Assembly (NCBI RefSeq): GCF_004297875.1
Contig: NZ_SCSK01000012.1
Coordinates: 1-34,998, forward strand
Length of the DNA: 34,998 bases
Direction: 5' to 3'
Source of the DNA: Pandoraea sp.
GTDB lineage: Bacteria > Pseudomonadota > Gammaproteobacteria > Burkholderiales > Burkholderiaceae
In this document: positions 20,989 through 29,325 of the stretch, piece after piece
Position numbering within the stretch: the stretch's first letter is position 1
How the letters are laid out: the number at the start of each line of letters is the position of its first letter
The notes under the pieces: model-generated
What the model saw: the letters and a program-made list of their open reading frames with translations, nothing else
Told to the model about the DNA's origin: nothing
Databases searched by the model: none
Translations under genes and position numbers: made by a program

Positions 20989-22146
20989 TCAGCCAATGAA
21001 CCGCAACACGCCCAAGCCGATCAGAGTAGTCGCAATAAAGAAGGGGATGGAAACCATATGAAATTTCCACCATATGCGCGTCGTCCCCGCCATGCGCAAC
21101 GCGATCAGATTCGCCAGCGATCCCACCGCGAAACCGAACCCGCCGACGCTGACGCCATAGGCGAGCGCGCGCCACTGGTGGCTGTATTCGGCCAGCAGGA
21201 TCGCCGCCGGAACATTGCTGATGACCTGCGAGACCAATGCCGCGCTCCAATAGACATGCGACACGACAGACAGGTCGATGCGCGCGAGCTGCGCGTGCAC
21301 CTCTGGCAGCCCTGCCAGCAGGCGCAACACCACGAACATCAGGACAAAGATCAGCAGCAGGAGCCAGTCGATCGCGCGCAGTGCGCGACGCTGCAGCGCC
21401 AGACACCCCGCCGCGGCTAACGCACAAGCCCATACCACCTGGTGGTGGTCGGTCAGCACGATGAACGCGGCGAACAGCGCCGCCAGCAAGGCAAAGTGCC
21501 GCCACGCGACACCATGGCGAGCACCGCGTTCGCTCAGGTGAAGCGGCCGGGCGTCGAACGCCACGGCGGTCAGCGCCAGCAGCAGCAGCATCAGGCCGGC
21601 CGCCAGCGGCGCCATCCATGCGACGAAAAGGGCGAAGCTGGTGCCGCTGGCCTGCCACAGGAAGAGATTCTGCGGATTGCCCAGGGGCGTGAGCGTCGAG
21701 CCGGCGTTGACCGCCAGCGCGAGAAACACAATCAGGCGCTCGACGCGCAGTGGCGCGATACGGGCCAGCGAAAGTGCCAGCGGCACGACCACGAACAGCG
21801 CCACGTCGTTGGTCAGGACGGTGGCCAGCCCCGCAGCGAACCCCACCATCAGAAGCGCCAGCATGCGCTCGTTTCGCAAACGGCTTACCAGCCGCTGAGC
21901 CAGCCAGTCCAGAAAGCCCGAGAGCTCCACCGCCTTGGTCAGCCACAGCAGCCCCGTGAGGGTAAGGATCGTTTGCCAGTCGACCAGGCCTGGCAGCGAC
22001 GCCCAGGGCCTGGGCCATCCGGTCTGCAGCACCACCAGCGCGAGCAAAAGCACCGTCAGCACCGGGTCGCGCCGCAGCGCCGCCCAGGGGCGCCTGAACA
22101 TCGCCGCAACCGCGCGGCACGAGATCATCACAGCGCCGCCGCGCAT
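20989..22146 (-). CDS. Ion-transporter-superfamily permease (SLC13/ArsB/NhaD-like)
   Basis: An inner-membrane transporter of 385 residues with about ten to eleven hydrophobic segments. The two-fold repeat motifs of the ion transporter superfamily are visible: LTNDVALFVVVPLAL with NAGSTLTPLGNPQNL in the first half, and SQVISNVPAAILLAEYS with VGSLANLIAL in the second. The pattern resembles the ArsB/CitM-type Pfam families. The substrate (arsenite, sodium/proton, dicarboxylate or other) cannot be assigned. The start is ATG 22146 with GAGGTG upstream; ATG 22128 is an alternative. It follows parB by 26 bases, so it is likely the last gene of the mnmG-rsmG-lipocalin-parAB operon, an odd partner for segregation genes. 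Confidence 0.85.
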   Translation of the reverse strand: MRGGAVMISCRAVAAMFRRPWAALRRDPVLTVLLLALVVLQTGWPRPWASLPGLVDWQTILTLTGLLWLTKAVELSGFLDWLAQRLVSRLRNERMLALLMVGFAAGLATVLTNDVALFVVVPLALSLARIAPLRVERLIVFLALAVNAGSTLTPLGNPQNLFLWQASGTSFALFVAWMAPLAAGLMLLLLALTAVAFDARPLHLSERGARHGVAWRHFALLAALFAAFIVLTDHHQVVWACALAAAGCLALQRRALRAIDWLLLLIFVLMFVVLRLLAGLPEVHAQLARIDLSVVSHVYWSAALVSQVISNVPAAILLAEYSHQWRALAYGVSVGGFGFAVGSLANLIALRMAGTTRIWWKFHMVSIPFFIATTLIGLGVLRFIG

Positions 22147-22172
22147 TGCCCACCTCGAGTCGGCATGGCGAT

Positions 22173-23066
22173 TTAACTGATACTCAGCCGGGCCAGGATG
22201 CCATCGAGCGCATCGAGACTGCCGAACTCGATCATCAATTGTCCGCGACCCTTGCGGCCCACCTTGATCTTGACGGTCGACGCGAGCATGTCCGACAACT
22301 CTTCCTCGAGCCGGGTGACGTCACGCCCGCCTTCCTCGGCCGGACGCCGTGCCGAGCGCTGCGGCGCCGGCTTGAGCGACGCATTGACGATGCGCTCGGC
22401 ATCGCGCACCGACAGGCGCTTGTTGACGACCTGGTTCGCCAGCGTGATCTGCGTAGCCGCATCCACCGCCAGCAAGGCACGCGCATGCCCCATATCGAGA
22501 TCGCCAGCGAGCAGCATCGTCTGCACCGGTTGTGCCAGGTTAAGCAGACGCAGCAAATTGGAGACGGCGCTGCGCGAGCGTCCGACCGCCTCGGCGGCCT
22601 GCTCGTGCGTGAAGCCGAACTCGTCGAGCAGGCGCTGGATCCCCTGGGCCTCTTCCAACGGATTGAGGTCTTCGCGCTGAATGTTCTCGATCAGCGCCAT
22701 CGCCGCGGCGGCTTCGTCGGGCACGTCGCGCACCAGTACCGGCACATCCGTCAAGCCGGCAATGTGTGCGGCGCGAAAGCGCCGCTCGCCAGCGATAATC
22801 TCATATTTGTCAGCGCTCACTTTCCTGACGAGCAGCGGCTGCATTAACCCCTGCGCACGAATACTGGCCGCCAGCTCCTGCAGGGCACCCTCGTCCATGC
22901 GGGTGCGCGGCTGATACTTGCCGGGCTGGAGCTGATCGAGCGCAAGCATGTGGGGCGCGCCATCGAGCGCCGCGCCATCGGCCGCATCGTCATTGCCGCC
23001 ACCGAGCAGAACCTCGAGACCGCGTCCCAGGCCCTTCTTCTTGAGTGCGTTGCTTTTCGTTGCCAT
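22173..23066 (-). CDS. parB: Chromosome partitioning protein ParB
   Basis: CTP-dependent DNA clamp that loads at parS and works with ParA to separate origins. The N-terminus KKKGLGRGLEVLLGG is typical of chromosomal ParB (ParA-contact region, then a linker). The CTP-binding C-motif GERRFRA is at 93-99 and the ENIQRE motif at 127-132. A helix-turn-helix follows (about 152-176) and a basic C-terminal dimerisation domain ends the 297 residues. I choose ATG 23066; a GTG at 23081 would add five residues. It lies 28 bases after the parA stop. Its binding sites are present in the window at 25730 and 27264. Confidence 0.97.
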   Translation of the reverse strand: MATKSNALKKKGLGRGLEVLLGGGNDDAADGAALDGAPHMLALDQLQPGKYQPRTRMDEGALQELAASIRAQGLMQPLLVRKVSADKYEIIAGERRFRAAHIAGLTDVPVLVRDVPDEAAAAMALIENIQREDLNPLEEAQGIQRLLDEFGFTHEQAAEAVGRSRSAVSNLLRLLNLAQPVQTMLLAGDLDMGHARALLAVDAATQITLANQVVNKRLSVRDAERIVNASLKPAPQRSARRPAEEGGRDVTRLEEELSDMLASTVKIKVGRKGRGQLMIEFGSLDALDGILARLSIS

Positions 23067-23094
23067 AGTTATTCCATTCACGCGCCGCCAGCGC

Positions 23095-23865
23095 TTACAT
23101 AGATTCGATACGTTCGATCATTTCCGCGCCGAACTTGAGATAGGCCTGCGCGCCGCGCGAGGACGGATCGAACACCACGCCGGGCATGCCGTAACTGGGT
23201 GCCTCGGCCAACCGCACGTTGCGCGGAATGATCGCATTGAAAACCTTGTCGCCAAAATGCGCCTTGAGCTGGTCGGAGACCTGCTGCTGCAGCGTAATGC
23301 GCGGATCGAACATCACCCGCAGCAGGCCGATCACTTTCAGATCCCGGTTCAGATTCGCGTGCACCTGCTTGATGGTGTTGACGAGATCGGACAAGCCCTC
23401 GAGCGCGAAATATTCGCATTGCATCGGAATGATCACCCCGTGCGCCGCGCACAGGCCGTTGAGGGTGAGCAGCGACAACGTCGGCGGACAATCGATCAGG
23501 ATGAAATCGTAGGCGTCGTTCACGGCAGCCAGCGCGCGCTTGAGCCGCATATCGCGATGTTCGAGGTTCACCAGATCGATATCGGCTCCGGCCAACTCCC
23601 GATTGGCAGGCAGCACGTCGTACTTGCCCGACTCAGAACGTTGACGCCCTTCGGCGACGTCCGCCAGTCCGATCAGCACTTCATAGACGCTTTTCTCCAA
23701 CGAACGCTTGTCGATGCCGCTACCCATCGTGGCATTGCCCTGCGGATCCAGATCCACCAGCAGGACACGCTGGCCGTGCGTCGCCAAGCCCGCCGCCAGA
23801 TTCACCGTGGTGGTGGTCTTTCCAACTCCGCCCTTCTGATTGGCCACGCAGAAAATCTTCGCCAT
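23095..23865 (-). CDS. parA: Chromosome partitioning ATPase ParA
   Basis: Walker-type ATPase that forms a DNA-bound gradient and moves ParB-parS complexes. It carries the deviant Walker A with signature Lys11 (KGGVGKTTT, 11-19), the switch DLDPQGNAT and Walker B-like FILIDCPP. There is no N-terminal helix-turn-helix, so it is the short chromosomal (Soj) type, 256 residues long. The start is ATG 23865 (MAKIFCVANQ), with AAGG five bases upstream; the frame extends 19 codons further without family character. It is followed closely by parB. Confidence 0.97.
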   Translation of the reverse strand: MAKIFCVANQKGGVGKTTTTVNLAAGLATHGQRVLLVDLDPQGNATMGSGIDKRSLEKSVYEVLIGLADVAEGRQRSESGKYDVLPANRELAGADIDLVNLEHRDMRLKRALAAVNDAYDFILIDCPPTLSLLTLNGLCAAHGVIIPMQCEYFALEGLSDLVNTIKQVHANLNRDLKVIGLLRVMFDPRITLQQQVSDQLKAHFGDKVFNAIIPRNVRLAEAPSYGMPGVVFDPSSRGAQAYLKFGAEMIERIESM

Positions 23866-23940
23866 TGCGCCTTCGTCCTCTCGTCCGCTGATCGGGCCGG
23901 CGGATGCCGGAACCCCTGCCATGTCGCCAACACCAGTCCG

Positions 23941-24522
23941 CTAGGGTTGCGGGGTCAATACCAGTTTGTCGATATCAAAATTCTGCGCGCGCAATTGCGC
24001 GACAACCTGATGGTACGAATCGTCGTCCAGCTGCGCCGTACGCGACAGAATCCACAAATGATCCCGGGACGGATCGGCAATTGCTACATAGTGGTAATCG
24101 GAATCGAGCGCCACCACCCAAAAGTCATTCCAAAGCCAGGGAACCCAATTCAGCCACGGCGGCGCAAAGCTCGCCTCGAAGCGAGCAACGTTCGGCGTCG
24201 CGGCGGCCGGGCGCGCCACGCCCGAGGTGCTATCGCTGCTGCCATCGCTTTTCTTGCAGAGACTGATGATATGCATTTGCCCACTGGGCAACAGCTTCAA
24301 ATCATCGGTGATCGACCGTGCGCACCGTCGCTCGAAGAAATTCGGATAACGCGCGATCTCATACCACTTGCCCTGAAGGCGTGCCATGTCGACGGCGTCC
24401 ACCGGGTGCACCGACATCACCGCCGCCGCCGGGGCGGATGCGGGCCCGGCTGGCGCCGACAAGGCCAGCGCCGACCACAGCGCCAATGCGCACACCACCA
24501 TGCCTCGCCACATCGCGCTCAC
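23941..24522 (-). CDS. Blc-type bacterial lipocalin, exported
   Basis: An eight-stranded barrel protein that in relatives binds lipids or other hydrophobic ligands. Features in the 193 residues: a signal peptide (about 4-30, hydrophobic [15 protein letters not shown]), the lipocalin entry motif G51-KWYEIARYP, the late motif [20 protein letters not shown] and WILSRT. C67 and C89 may pair. Unlike E. coli Blc I see no lipobox (the cysteine in the signal peptide is preceded by VV), so it is probably soluble in the periplasm. The start is GTG 24522: AAGGAGG lies five bases before it and the GTGA overlaps the rsmG stop. ATG 24513 is the alternative. It sits between rsmG and parA, an unusual place for a lipocalin. 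Confidence 0.92.
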   Translation of the reverse strand: MSAMWRGMVVCALALWSALALSAPAGPASAPAAAVMSVHPVDAVDMARLQGKWYEIARYPNFFERRCARSITDDLKLLPSGQMHIISLCKKSDGSSDSTSGVARPAAATPNVARFEASFAPPWLNWVPWLWNDFWVVALDSDYHYVAIADPSRDHLWILSRTAQLDDDSYHQVVAQLRAQNFDIDKLVLTPQP

Positions 24523-25214
24523 GCGGCCCTCCTTACTGCAATCAAATGGCGCTCCGCGTCCAGCTGCGGCACGCTCAACCGCACTACCTCCTCGACTCGC
24601 CATCCGTCGGGCAGCGCGGCAATTTCCTGAGCCGGCAACACACCCTTCATCGCCCAGAGCACGCCGTCCGGCGCCAATAGGGGCCCAGCCAGAGAAACAA
24701 AATCGGACAACTCGGCAAAGGCGCGAGACACGATTGCATCGAACAGTCCTGCCACTTCAACGCCCGGTCGCAGCGTCTGCACCCGCCCCGTGACGACCGA
24801 CAGATTGCCCAGCCGCAGCGCCACCTTGGCTTGAACCTGAAACGCGCTCTTCTTATGAACGATATCGTTCAACGTCACTTGCCAGTCAGGACGGGCGATC
24901 GCCAGCACTACCCCCGGCAGCCCGCCGCCCGAGCCCACGTCGAGCACGTGCCGAATCGGCGTCTTCGCCAAATGCGGCACGATCGCCAGCGAGTCCAGCA
25001 CGTGTTGAATCAGCATTTGGCGCGGCTCGCGAATGGCCGTCAGGTTATAAACGCCATTCCACTTCGAGAGCAACGCTAGATAATCGAGCAGACTGGCTTG
25101 CTGCACCTCGCTGAGTGTCACGCCGAGCGCGGCCGCACCATCTCGCAGCAAAATTGCCAGCGCGTCCCGCGGGGCAGCCTCAGTCATCGAACCGGATTTC
25201 GCTTGTACCGTCAC
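24519..25214 (-). CDS. rsmG: 16S rRNA (guanine527-N7)-methyltransferase RsmG
   Basis: Methylates G527 of 16S rRNA with SAM in the cytoplasm. Visible motifs: [12 protein letters not shown] (52-63), HVLDSL, and the SAM-binding loop [11 protein letters not shown] (91-101), then VSRAFAEL. At 231 residues it is longer than E. coli RsmG (207) at the N-terminus. The start is GTG 25214, chosen for GAGG six bases upstream; ATG 25187 (MTEAAPRD) would remove nine residues and is possible. It follows mnmG by eight bases, the classic gidAB pair, and overlaps the lipocalin start by four bases. Confidence 0.96.
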   Translation of the reverse strand: MTVQAKSGSMTEAAPRDALAILLRDGAAALGVTLSEVQQASLLDYLALLSKWNGVYNLTAIREPRQMLIQHVLDSLAIVPHLAKTPIRHVLDVGSGGGLPGVVLAIARPDWQVTLNDIVHKKSAFQVQAKVALRLGNLSVVTGRVQTLRPGVEVAGLFDAIVSRAFAELSDFVSLAGPLLAPDGVLWAMKGVLPAQEIAALPDGWRVEEVVRLSVPQLDAERHLIAVRRAA

Positions 25215-25222
25215 GCAATGCC

Positions 25223-27163
25223 TCAGGCAGCCTGTTGACCACTGGACGCTCCCGAACGGCGCCCCAAACCCTTCTTGAGATGAACCAGCAACAGGGAAAT
25301 AGCCGCCGGCGTCACGCCCGAAATACGTGAGGCTTGCCCCAGGGTTTCCGGGCGATGCTGGATCAGCTTTTGGCGCACCTCGAATGACAGGCCGCGCACT
25401 TCGTTGTAATCGATTCCTTCGGGCAGCCGCGTATGCTCGTTGGCTTCCTTGCGCTCGATCTCGTCAGCCTGACGGTCGATGTAACCTTGATACTTGATGC
25501 CGATCTCGATCTGCTCTCGCACCTGCCCCGCCAGGACCGGGTCGCCGGCGAGCGGCTCCGGCGCAGCGAATCGGCCATTTTGCAGGGCCATCAACGCGTC
25601 GTAACTCACTTCCGGACGACGCAACAGATCCGCGAGCGTATATTCGTGATCGATTGCCTTGCCCAGCAATGGCACTGCGTCCTCGGCCGGCAGCTGCTTC
25701 GGATTGACCCACGTCGACTTCAGCCGCTCTGTTTCACGTGAAACAGCGTCGCGCTTGCGACAAAACGCGTCCCAGCGGGCATCGTCGACCACGCCAAGCT
25801 CGCGCCCGATTTCCGTCAAGCGCATATCGGCATTATCTTCACGCAGCGAGAGCCGATACTCCGCGCGGCTGGTGAACATCCGATAGGGTTCCGATACGCC
25901 GCGCGCAATCAAATCATCGACCAGCACGCCAAGATAAGCCTGGTCGCGACGCGGACACCATGCCTCGCGCCCCCGCACCTGCAGCGCCGCATTGATGCCG
26001 GCCAGCAACCCTTGCGCCGCCGCCTCTTCGTAGCCGGTCGTACCGTTGATCTGCCCGGCGAAAAACAGGCCGCCAATCACTTTCGTTTCAAGCGACTGGC
26101 GCAAGCCCCGCGGATCAAAGTAATCGTATTCGATTGCATACCCGGGCCGAAGGATATGCGCATTCTCCAACCCCTTCATCGAATGCACCAGCGCCAGTTG
26201 CACGTCGAACGGCAAGCTGGTGGAAATGCCATTCGGATAGAACTCGTGGGTCGACAGCCCCTCCGGCTCCAGGAAGATCTGGTGCGCATTCTTCTCGGCG
26301 AATCGGTGAATCTTATCCTCGATCGAAGGGCAATAGCGCGGCCCCACCCCCTCGATGACGCCCGTATACATCGGCGATCGACTCAAGCCGCCCCGAATGA
26401 TGTCATGCGTGCGTTCGTTCGTATGCGTGACCCAGCAAGGCATTTGCCGGGGATGTTGGTCTGCGCGGCCAAGAAACGAGAAAACCGGTACGGGGTCAGC
26501 GTCGCCCGGCTGCACTTCCAGATCGGAAAAATCGATGGTTCGCCCATCGAGGCGCGGCGGCGTACCCGTCTTGAGCCGCCCCTGAGGCAAATTAAGCTCC
26601 TTCAGCCGGGCCGACAACGAGACGGCAGCCGGATCGCCCGCACGCCCGCCAGTGTAGTTATCCAGGCCGACGTGGATTTTGCCATCGAGAAATGTTCCCG
26701 CCGTCAGCACCACGGCGCGACCGCGAAACCGAATCCCGACCTGGGTGACGGCACCCACGACGCGCTCGCCCTCCACGATCAAATCGTCTACCGATTGCTG
26801 AAACAGCCAAAGATTGGGCTGATTTTCCAGGCGACGACGAATTGCCTGCTTGTATAAGACGCGATCGGCCTGAGCGCGCGTGGCGCGAACCGCTGGACCT
26901 TTCGACGAATTCAGGATCCGAAACTGTATGCCGCCCTCGTCGGTAGCCGCGGCCATTGCACCACCCAGCGCATCGACCTCCTTCACCAGGTGTCCCTTGC
27001 CGATGCCGCCAATCGAAGGGTTGCAGCTCATCTGCCCCAGCGTCTCGATATTGTGTGTCAGCAACAGGGTTTTGCAGCCCATGCGCGCCGAGGCGAGCGC
27101 CGCCTCGGTGCCTGCATGGCCACCGCCCACAACGATCACATCGAATTCCGTCGGATAAAACAT
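25223..27163 (-). CDS. mnmG: tRNA uridine 5-carboxymethylaminomethyl modification enzyme MnmG (GidA)
   Basis: FAD enzyme that, with MnmE, modifies the wobble uridine of certain tRNAs. The N-terminal dinucleotide-binding motif GGGHAG is at 13-18. The family signatures [22 protein letters not shown] (about 47-68, read in part) and PLTGRAY-like [18 protein letters not shown] are present. The C-terminal helical domain ends in a Ser/Gly/Gln tail. Length is 646 residues (E. coli 629). The start is ATG 27163 with AGGA upstream. Codons 474-478 (V-S-R-E-T) are encoded by a perfect parS site. A TATAAT -10 element lies about 50 bases upstream. Confidence 0.98.
   Translation of the reverse strand: MFYPTEFDVIVVGGGHAGTEAALASARMGCKTLLLTHNIETLGQMSCNPSIGGIGKGHLVKEVDALGGAMAAATDEGGIQFRILNSSKGPAVRATRAQADRVLYKQAIRRRLENQPNLWLFQQSVDDLIVEGERVVGAVTQVGIRFRGRAVVLTAGTFLDGKIHVGLDNYTGGRAGDPAAVSLSARLKELNLPQGRLKTGTPPRLDGRTIDFSDLEVQPGDADPVPVFSFLGRADQHPRQMPCWVTHTNERTHDIIRGGLSRSPMYTGVIEGVGPRYCPSIEDKIHRFAEKNAHQIFLEPEGLSTHEFYPNGISTSLPFDVQLALVHSMKGLENAHILRPGYAIEYDYFDPRGLRQSLETKVIGGLFFAGQINGTTGYEEAAAQGLLAGINAALQVRGREAWCPRRDQAYLGVLVDDLIARGVSEPYRMFTSRAEYRLSLREDNADMRLTEIGRELGVVDDARWDAFCRKRDAVSRETERLKSTWVNPKQLPAEDAVPLLGKAIDHEYTLADLLRRPEVSYDALMALQNGRFAAPEPLAGDPVLAGQVREQIEIGIKYQGYIDRQADEIERKEANEHTRLPEGIDYNEVRGLSFEVRQKLIQHRPETLGQASRISGVTPAAISLLLVHLKKGLGRRSGASSGQQAA
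25730..25745. other. parS centromere site inside mnmG
   Basis: TGTTTCACGTGAAACA is a perfect match to the bacterial parS consensus as I know it. It lies in the coding region of mnmG and fits the reading frame without changing the family pattern. It should be a ParB-CTP loading site. About 1.5 kb separate it from the second site. Confidence 0.93.
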
Positions 27164-27210
27164 AGTGTCCTGCCGCAGCGCAGCAAACCTTCAAATAGCA
27201 CGATGGACGA

Positions 27211-27216
27211 ATTATA
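27211..27216 (-). promoter_or_regulatory. Consensus -10 element of the mnmG operon
   Basis: TATAAT on the minus strand, about 50 bases before the mnmG start. No good -35 is visible at the right distance, so it may depend on an activator. It lies about 50 bases downstream of the parS site at 27264, so ParB spreading could affect it. Confidence 0.5.
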
Positions 27217-27263
27217 GCCGCTAATGTCTCGCGCATTCATCCGCTGCAGACCGACGCGCCACA

Positions 27264-27279
27264 TGTTTCACGTGAAACA
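27264..27279. other. parS centromere site upstream of mnmG
   Basis: A second perfect TGTTTCACGTGAAACA, in the gap between the divergent mnmG and oxidoreductase genes. With the copy inside mnmG it marks this as the ParB-loading region of the main chromosome. Confidence 0.94.
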
Positions 27280-27364
27280 CACAATGTTTAACCTAGCTCA
27301 ATTCGTCGCATCTCGCCCCGTGCCAGACTGCCGGTTCAATCGGTTTTCCAATTGCAGAGGTGTT

Positions 27365-28528
27365 ATGGACTTTCCTCACTCACTCGCCCCGCTCAAAATT
27401 CGGGGTCGGGAACTTCTTCCGATCGTGCAGGGCGGCATGGGCGTCGGCATTTCCGCCCACCGCCTGGCCGGCACGGTCGCCAGCCTGGGAGCGATGGGCA
27501 CCATTGCCAGCGTGGATCTGCGACACCATCACCCCGACCTGCTCGCCGAACTGGGGCGCACCCGCGATCAAGCCAAACTGGAACACGCCAACCTGATAGC
27601 GCTGGATCGCGAAATTCAAGTTGCCCGCCGGCTCGCGCAAGGCGAAGGCATGATCGCTGTCAATGTGATGAAAGCGGTGACCGCGCACGCCGACTATGTG
27701 CGCCAGGCCTGCGAAAGCGGTGCCGACGCGATCGTGATGGGCGCCGGCCTGCCGCTCGACCTGCCCGAACTCACGCATGGATATGACGTCGCGCTGATCC
27801 CCATTCTGTCGGACAGCCGGGGTATCGCGATCGTCCTGAAAAAATGGATGAAAAAGGGCCGACTGCCCGATGCAATCGTCATCGAACATCCGGGGCACGC
27901 CGGCGGCCACCTCGGCGCGGCCCATCTCGACGACCTCAACGATGCGCGCTTCGAATTTTCCAGCGTGATTGAATCGACATTCGCCCTGTTCGACTCGTTG
28001 GGGCTGGCGCGCGACAAAATTCCGCTGATCGTCGCCGGTGGCATCCACAGTCATGAGAAGGTGCTTGCCAGCCTGGCCATGGGCGCGGCGGGCGTTCAAC
28101 TGGGTACCGCATTTGCGGTGACGCAGGAATGCGATGCCCATCCGAATTTCAAGACGGTGCTCGCCGAAGCCAAACCCGAGGATATCGTGACGCTGACCAG
28201 TGTCGCCGGCTTGCCCGCGCGGGCGGTCAAAACGCCCTGGCTGGCGAGCTACTTGAATAAAGAGACGCGTCTCAAAGAAAAAGCGAAAGCTGGCGTCGAT
28301 CGCTGCTCGAGCGGATTGAACTGCCTGTCGGCCTGCGGTCTGCGCGATGGCCTCGCAAAATTCGGCCAATTCTGCATCGACCGCCATCTTGCCGCCGCCT
28401 TGCGTGGCGAAGTCAATCGCGGACTGTTCTTCCGGGGCTCCGAGTCGCTGCCGTTCGGCCGCGCCATTGTCGGCGTTCGCGAGCTCATCGCCTATCTGCT
28501 CACAGGCTACCGGCCCAGCCCGGCCTGA
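27365..28528 (+). CDS. FMN-dependent nitronate monooxygenase-like oxidoreductase
   Basis: A TIM-barrel flavoprotein of the NPD/nitronate monooxygenase family. The 387 residues show the N-terminal VQGGMGVGIS (21-30), the active-site-type EHPGHAGGHLG (174-184, with His182), and phosphate-binding loops IVAGGIHS and GAAGVQLGTAF. The C-terminal 75 residues go beyond the barrel and hold C314, C320, C324 and C337 (in DRCSSGLNCLSACGLRDG), followed by KFGQFC. The reaction is not certain: family members oxidise alkyl nitronates or act as enoyl reductases. The start is ATG 27365 with GAGG upstream. It is the only plus-strand gene in the window, divergent from mnmG and convergent with livF. Confidence 0.88.
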   Translation: MDFPHSLAPLKIRGRELLPIVQGGMGVGISAHRLAGTVASLGAMGTIASVDLRHHHPDLLAELGRTRDQAKLEHANLIALDREIQVARRLAQGEGMIAVNVMKAVTAHADYVRQACESGADAIVMGAGLPLDLPELTHGYDVALIPILSDSRGIAIVLKKWMKKGRLPDAIVIEHPGHAGGHLGAAHLDDLNDARFEFSSVIESTFALFDSLGLARDKIPLIVAGGIHSHEKVLASLAMGAAGVQLGTAFAVTQECDAHPNFKTVLAEAKPEDIVTLTSVAGLPARAVKTPWLASYLNKETRLKEKAKAGVDRCSSGLNCLSACGLRDGLAKFGQFCIDRHLAAALRGEVNRGLFFRGSESLPFGRAIVGVRELIAYLLTGYRPSPA

Positions 28529-28543
28529 TACCGCGCTGCTGCT

Positions 28544-28569
28544 CTCCCCGCCGCCAGGGCCGCGGGGAG
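28544..28569. terminator. Weak inverted repeat between convergent genes
   Basis: CTCCCCGC and GCGGGGAG form an 8-base GC-rich stem around a 10-base loop, in the 50 bases between the convergent oxidoreductase and livF ends. No T-run follows on either side, so termination is only suggested by position. Confidence 0.33.
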
Positions 28570-28578
28570 CAACACCGG

Positions 28579-29325
28579 TCAGGCGGCTTTCTTGGCCAGC
28601 CCCAGATACGTTTCGATCACTTTTGGATTAACGGCCAGCTCCTTGGCCGGCCCCTCCAGCGCCAATTCGCCGGTCTCGATCACGTAGCCATAATCGGCGA
28701 CCTGTAGTGCCGCGCGGGCGTTCTGCTCGATGAGCAGCGTTGCCACGCCCGTTTGGCGCAGATCGCTGATGATATGAAAGATTTCCTTCACGATCAGCGG
28801 CGCCAGGCCCAGACTGGGCTCATCGAGCATCAACAGCTTCGGCTTGGCCATCAGCGCGCGGCCAACCGCCAGCATCTGGCGCTCACCGCCCGACAGGGTG
28901 CCCGCCTGCTGCTGCCGCCGCTCCTCCAGGCGGGGGAACAATCCGTACACCACCTCCATCTGGTCGAGAAAATTCCTCTCTCCGGCGCGCTTGCGCCGAT
29001 AGGCACCCAGCAGCAGATTGTCCTCGACGCTCATCGTCCCGAACAACTCGCGCTTTTCCGGAACCAGGCACATCCCCTGCGCCACACGCGTCTCGATGCC
29101 GGCGGCCGACACATCGGCGCCCAGGTACAGAACTTCGCCGCGGCTCGAGCCATTACGCGGCAATGCCCCCATGATCGCATTGAGCATGGTGGACTTGCCC
29201 GCCCCATTCGGCCCGATGACCGTCACGATCTGCCCCGCCTCGACCCGCAAATGCGCATCGTGCAACGCCTCGACCTTGCCGTACGAGACCGACAGGCCCC
29301 TGACCTCCAGAATCGCGTCCGCCAT
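28579..29325 (-). CDS. livF: Liv-type ABC transporter ATP-binding protein LivF
   Basis: Second ATPase of a hydrophobic amino acid (HAAT) family uptake system. Walker [10 protein letters not shown] is at 38-46, the signature LSGGERQ at 144-150, Walker B LLMLDEPSLGL near 164-174, and the switch histidine region is replaced by IEQN as usual in LivF. The 248 residues have no membrane segment. The start is ATG 29325: the preceding gene ends in TAATG, so stop and start share one base and translation is coupled. GGGGTGGAG upstream can serve as the ribosome-binding site. Confidence 0.95.
   Translation of the reverse strand: MADAILEVRGLSVSYGKVEALHDAHLRVEAGQIVTVIGPNGAGKSTMLNAIMGALPRNGSSRGEVLYLGADVSAAGIETRVAQGMCLVPEKRELFGTMSVEDNLLLGAYRRKRAGERNFLDQMEVVYGLFPRLEERRQQQAGTLSGGERQMLAVGRALMAKPKLLMLDEPSLGLAPLIVKEIFHIISDLRQTGVATLLIEQNARAALQVADYGYVIETGELALEGPAKELAVNPKVIETYLGLAKKAA

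Noticed and set aside
27164..27364. Replication origin between mnmG and its divergent neighbour, as in E. coli next to gidA
   Set aside because: No DnaA box of the TTATCCACA type is visible here or elsewhere in the window, there is no dnaA or dnaN, and gene orientation does not switch lastingly at this point.
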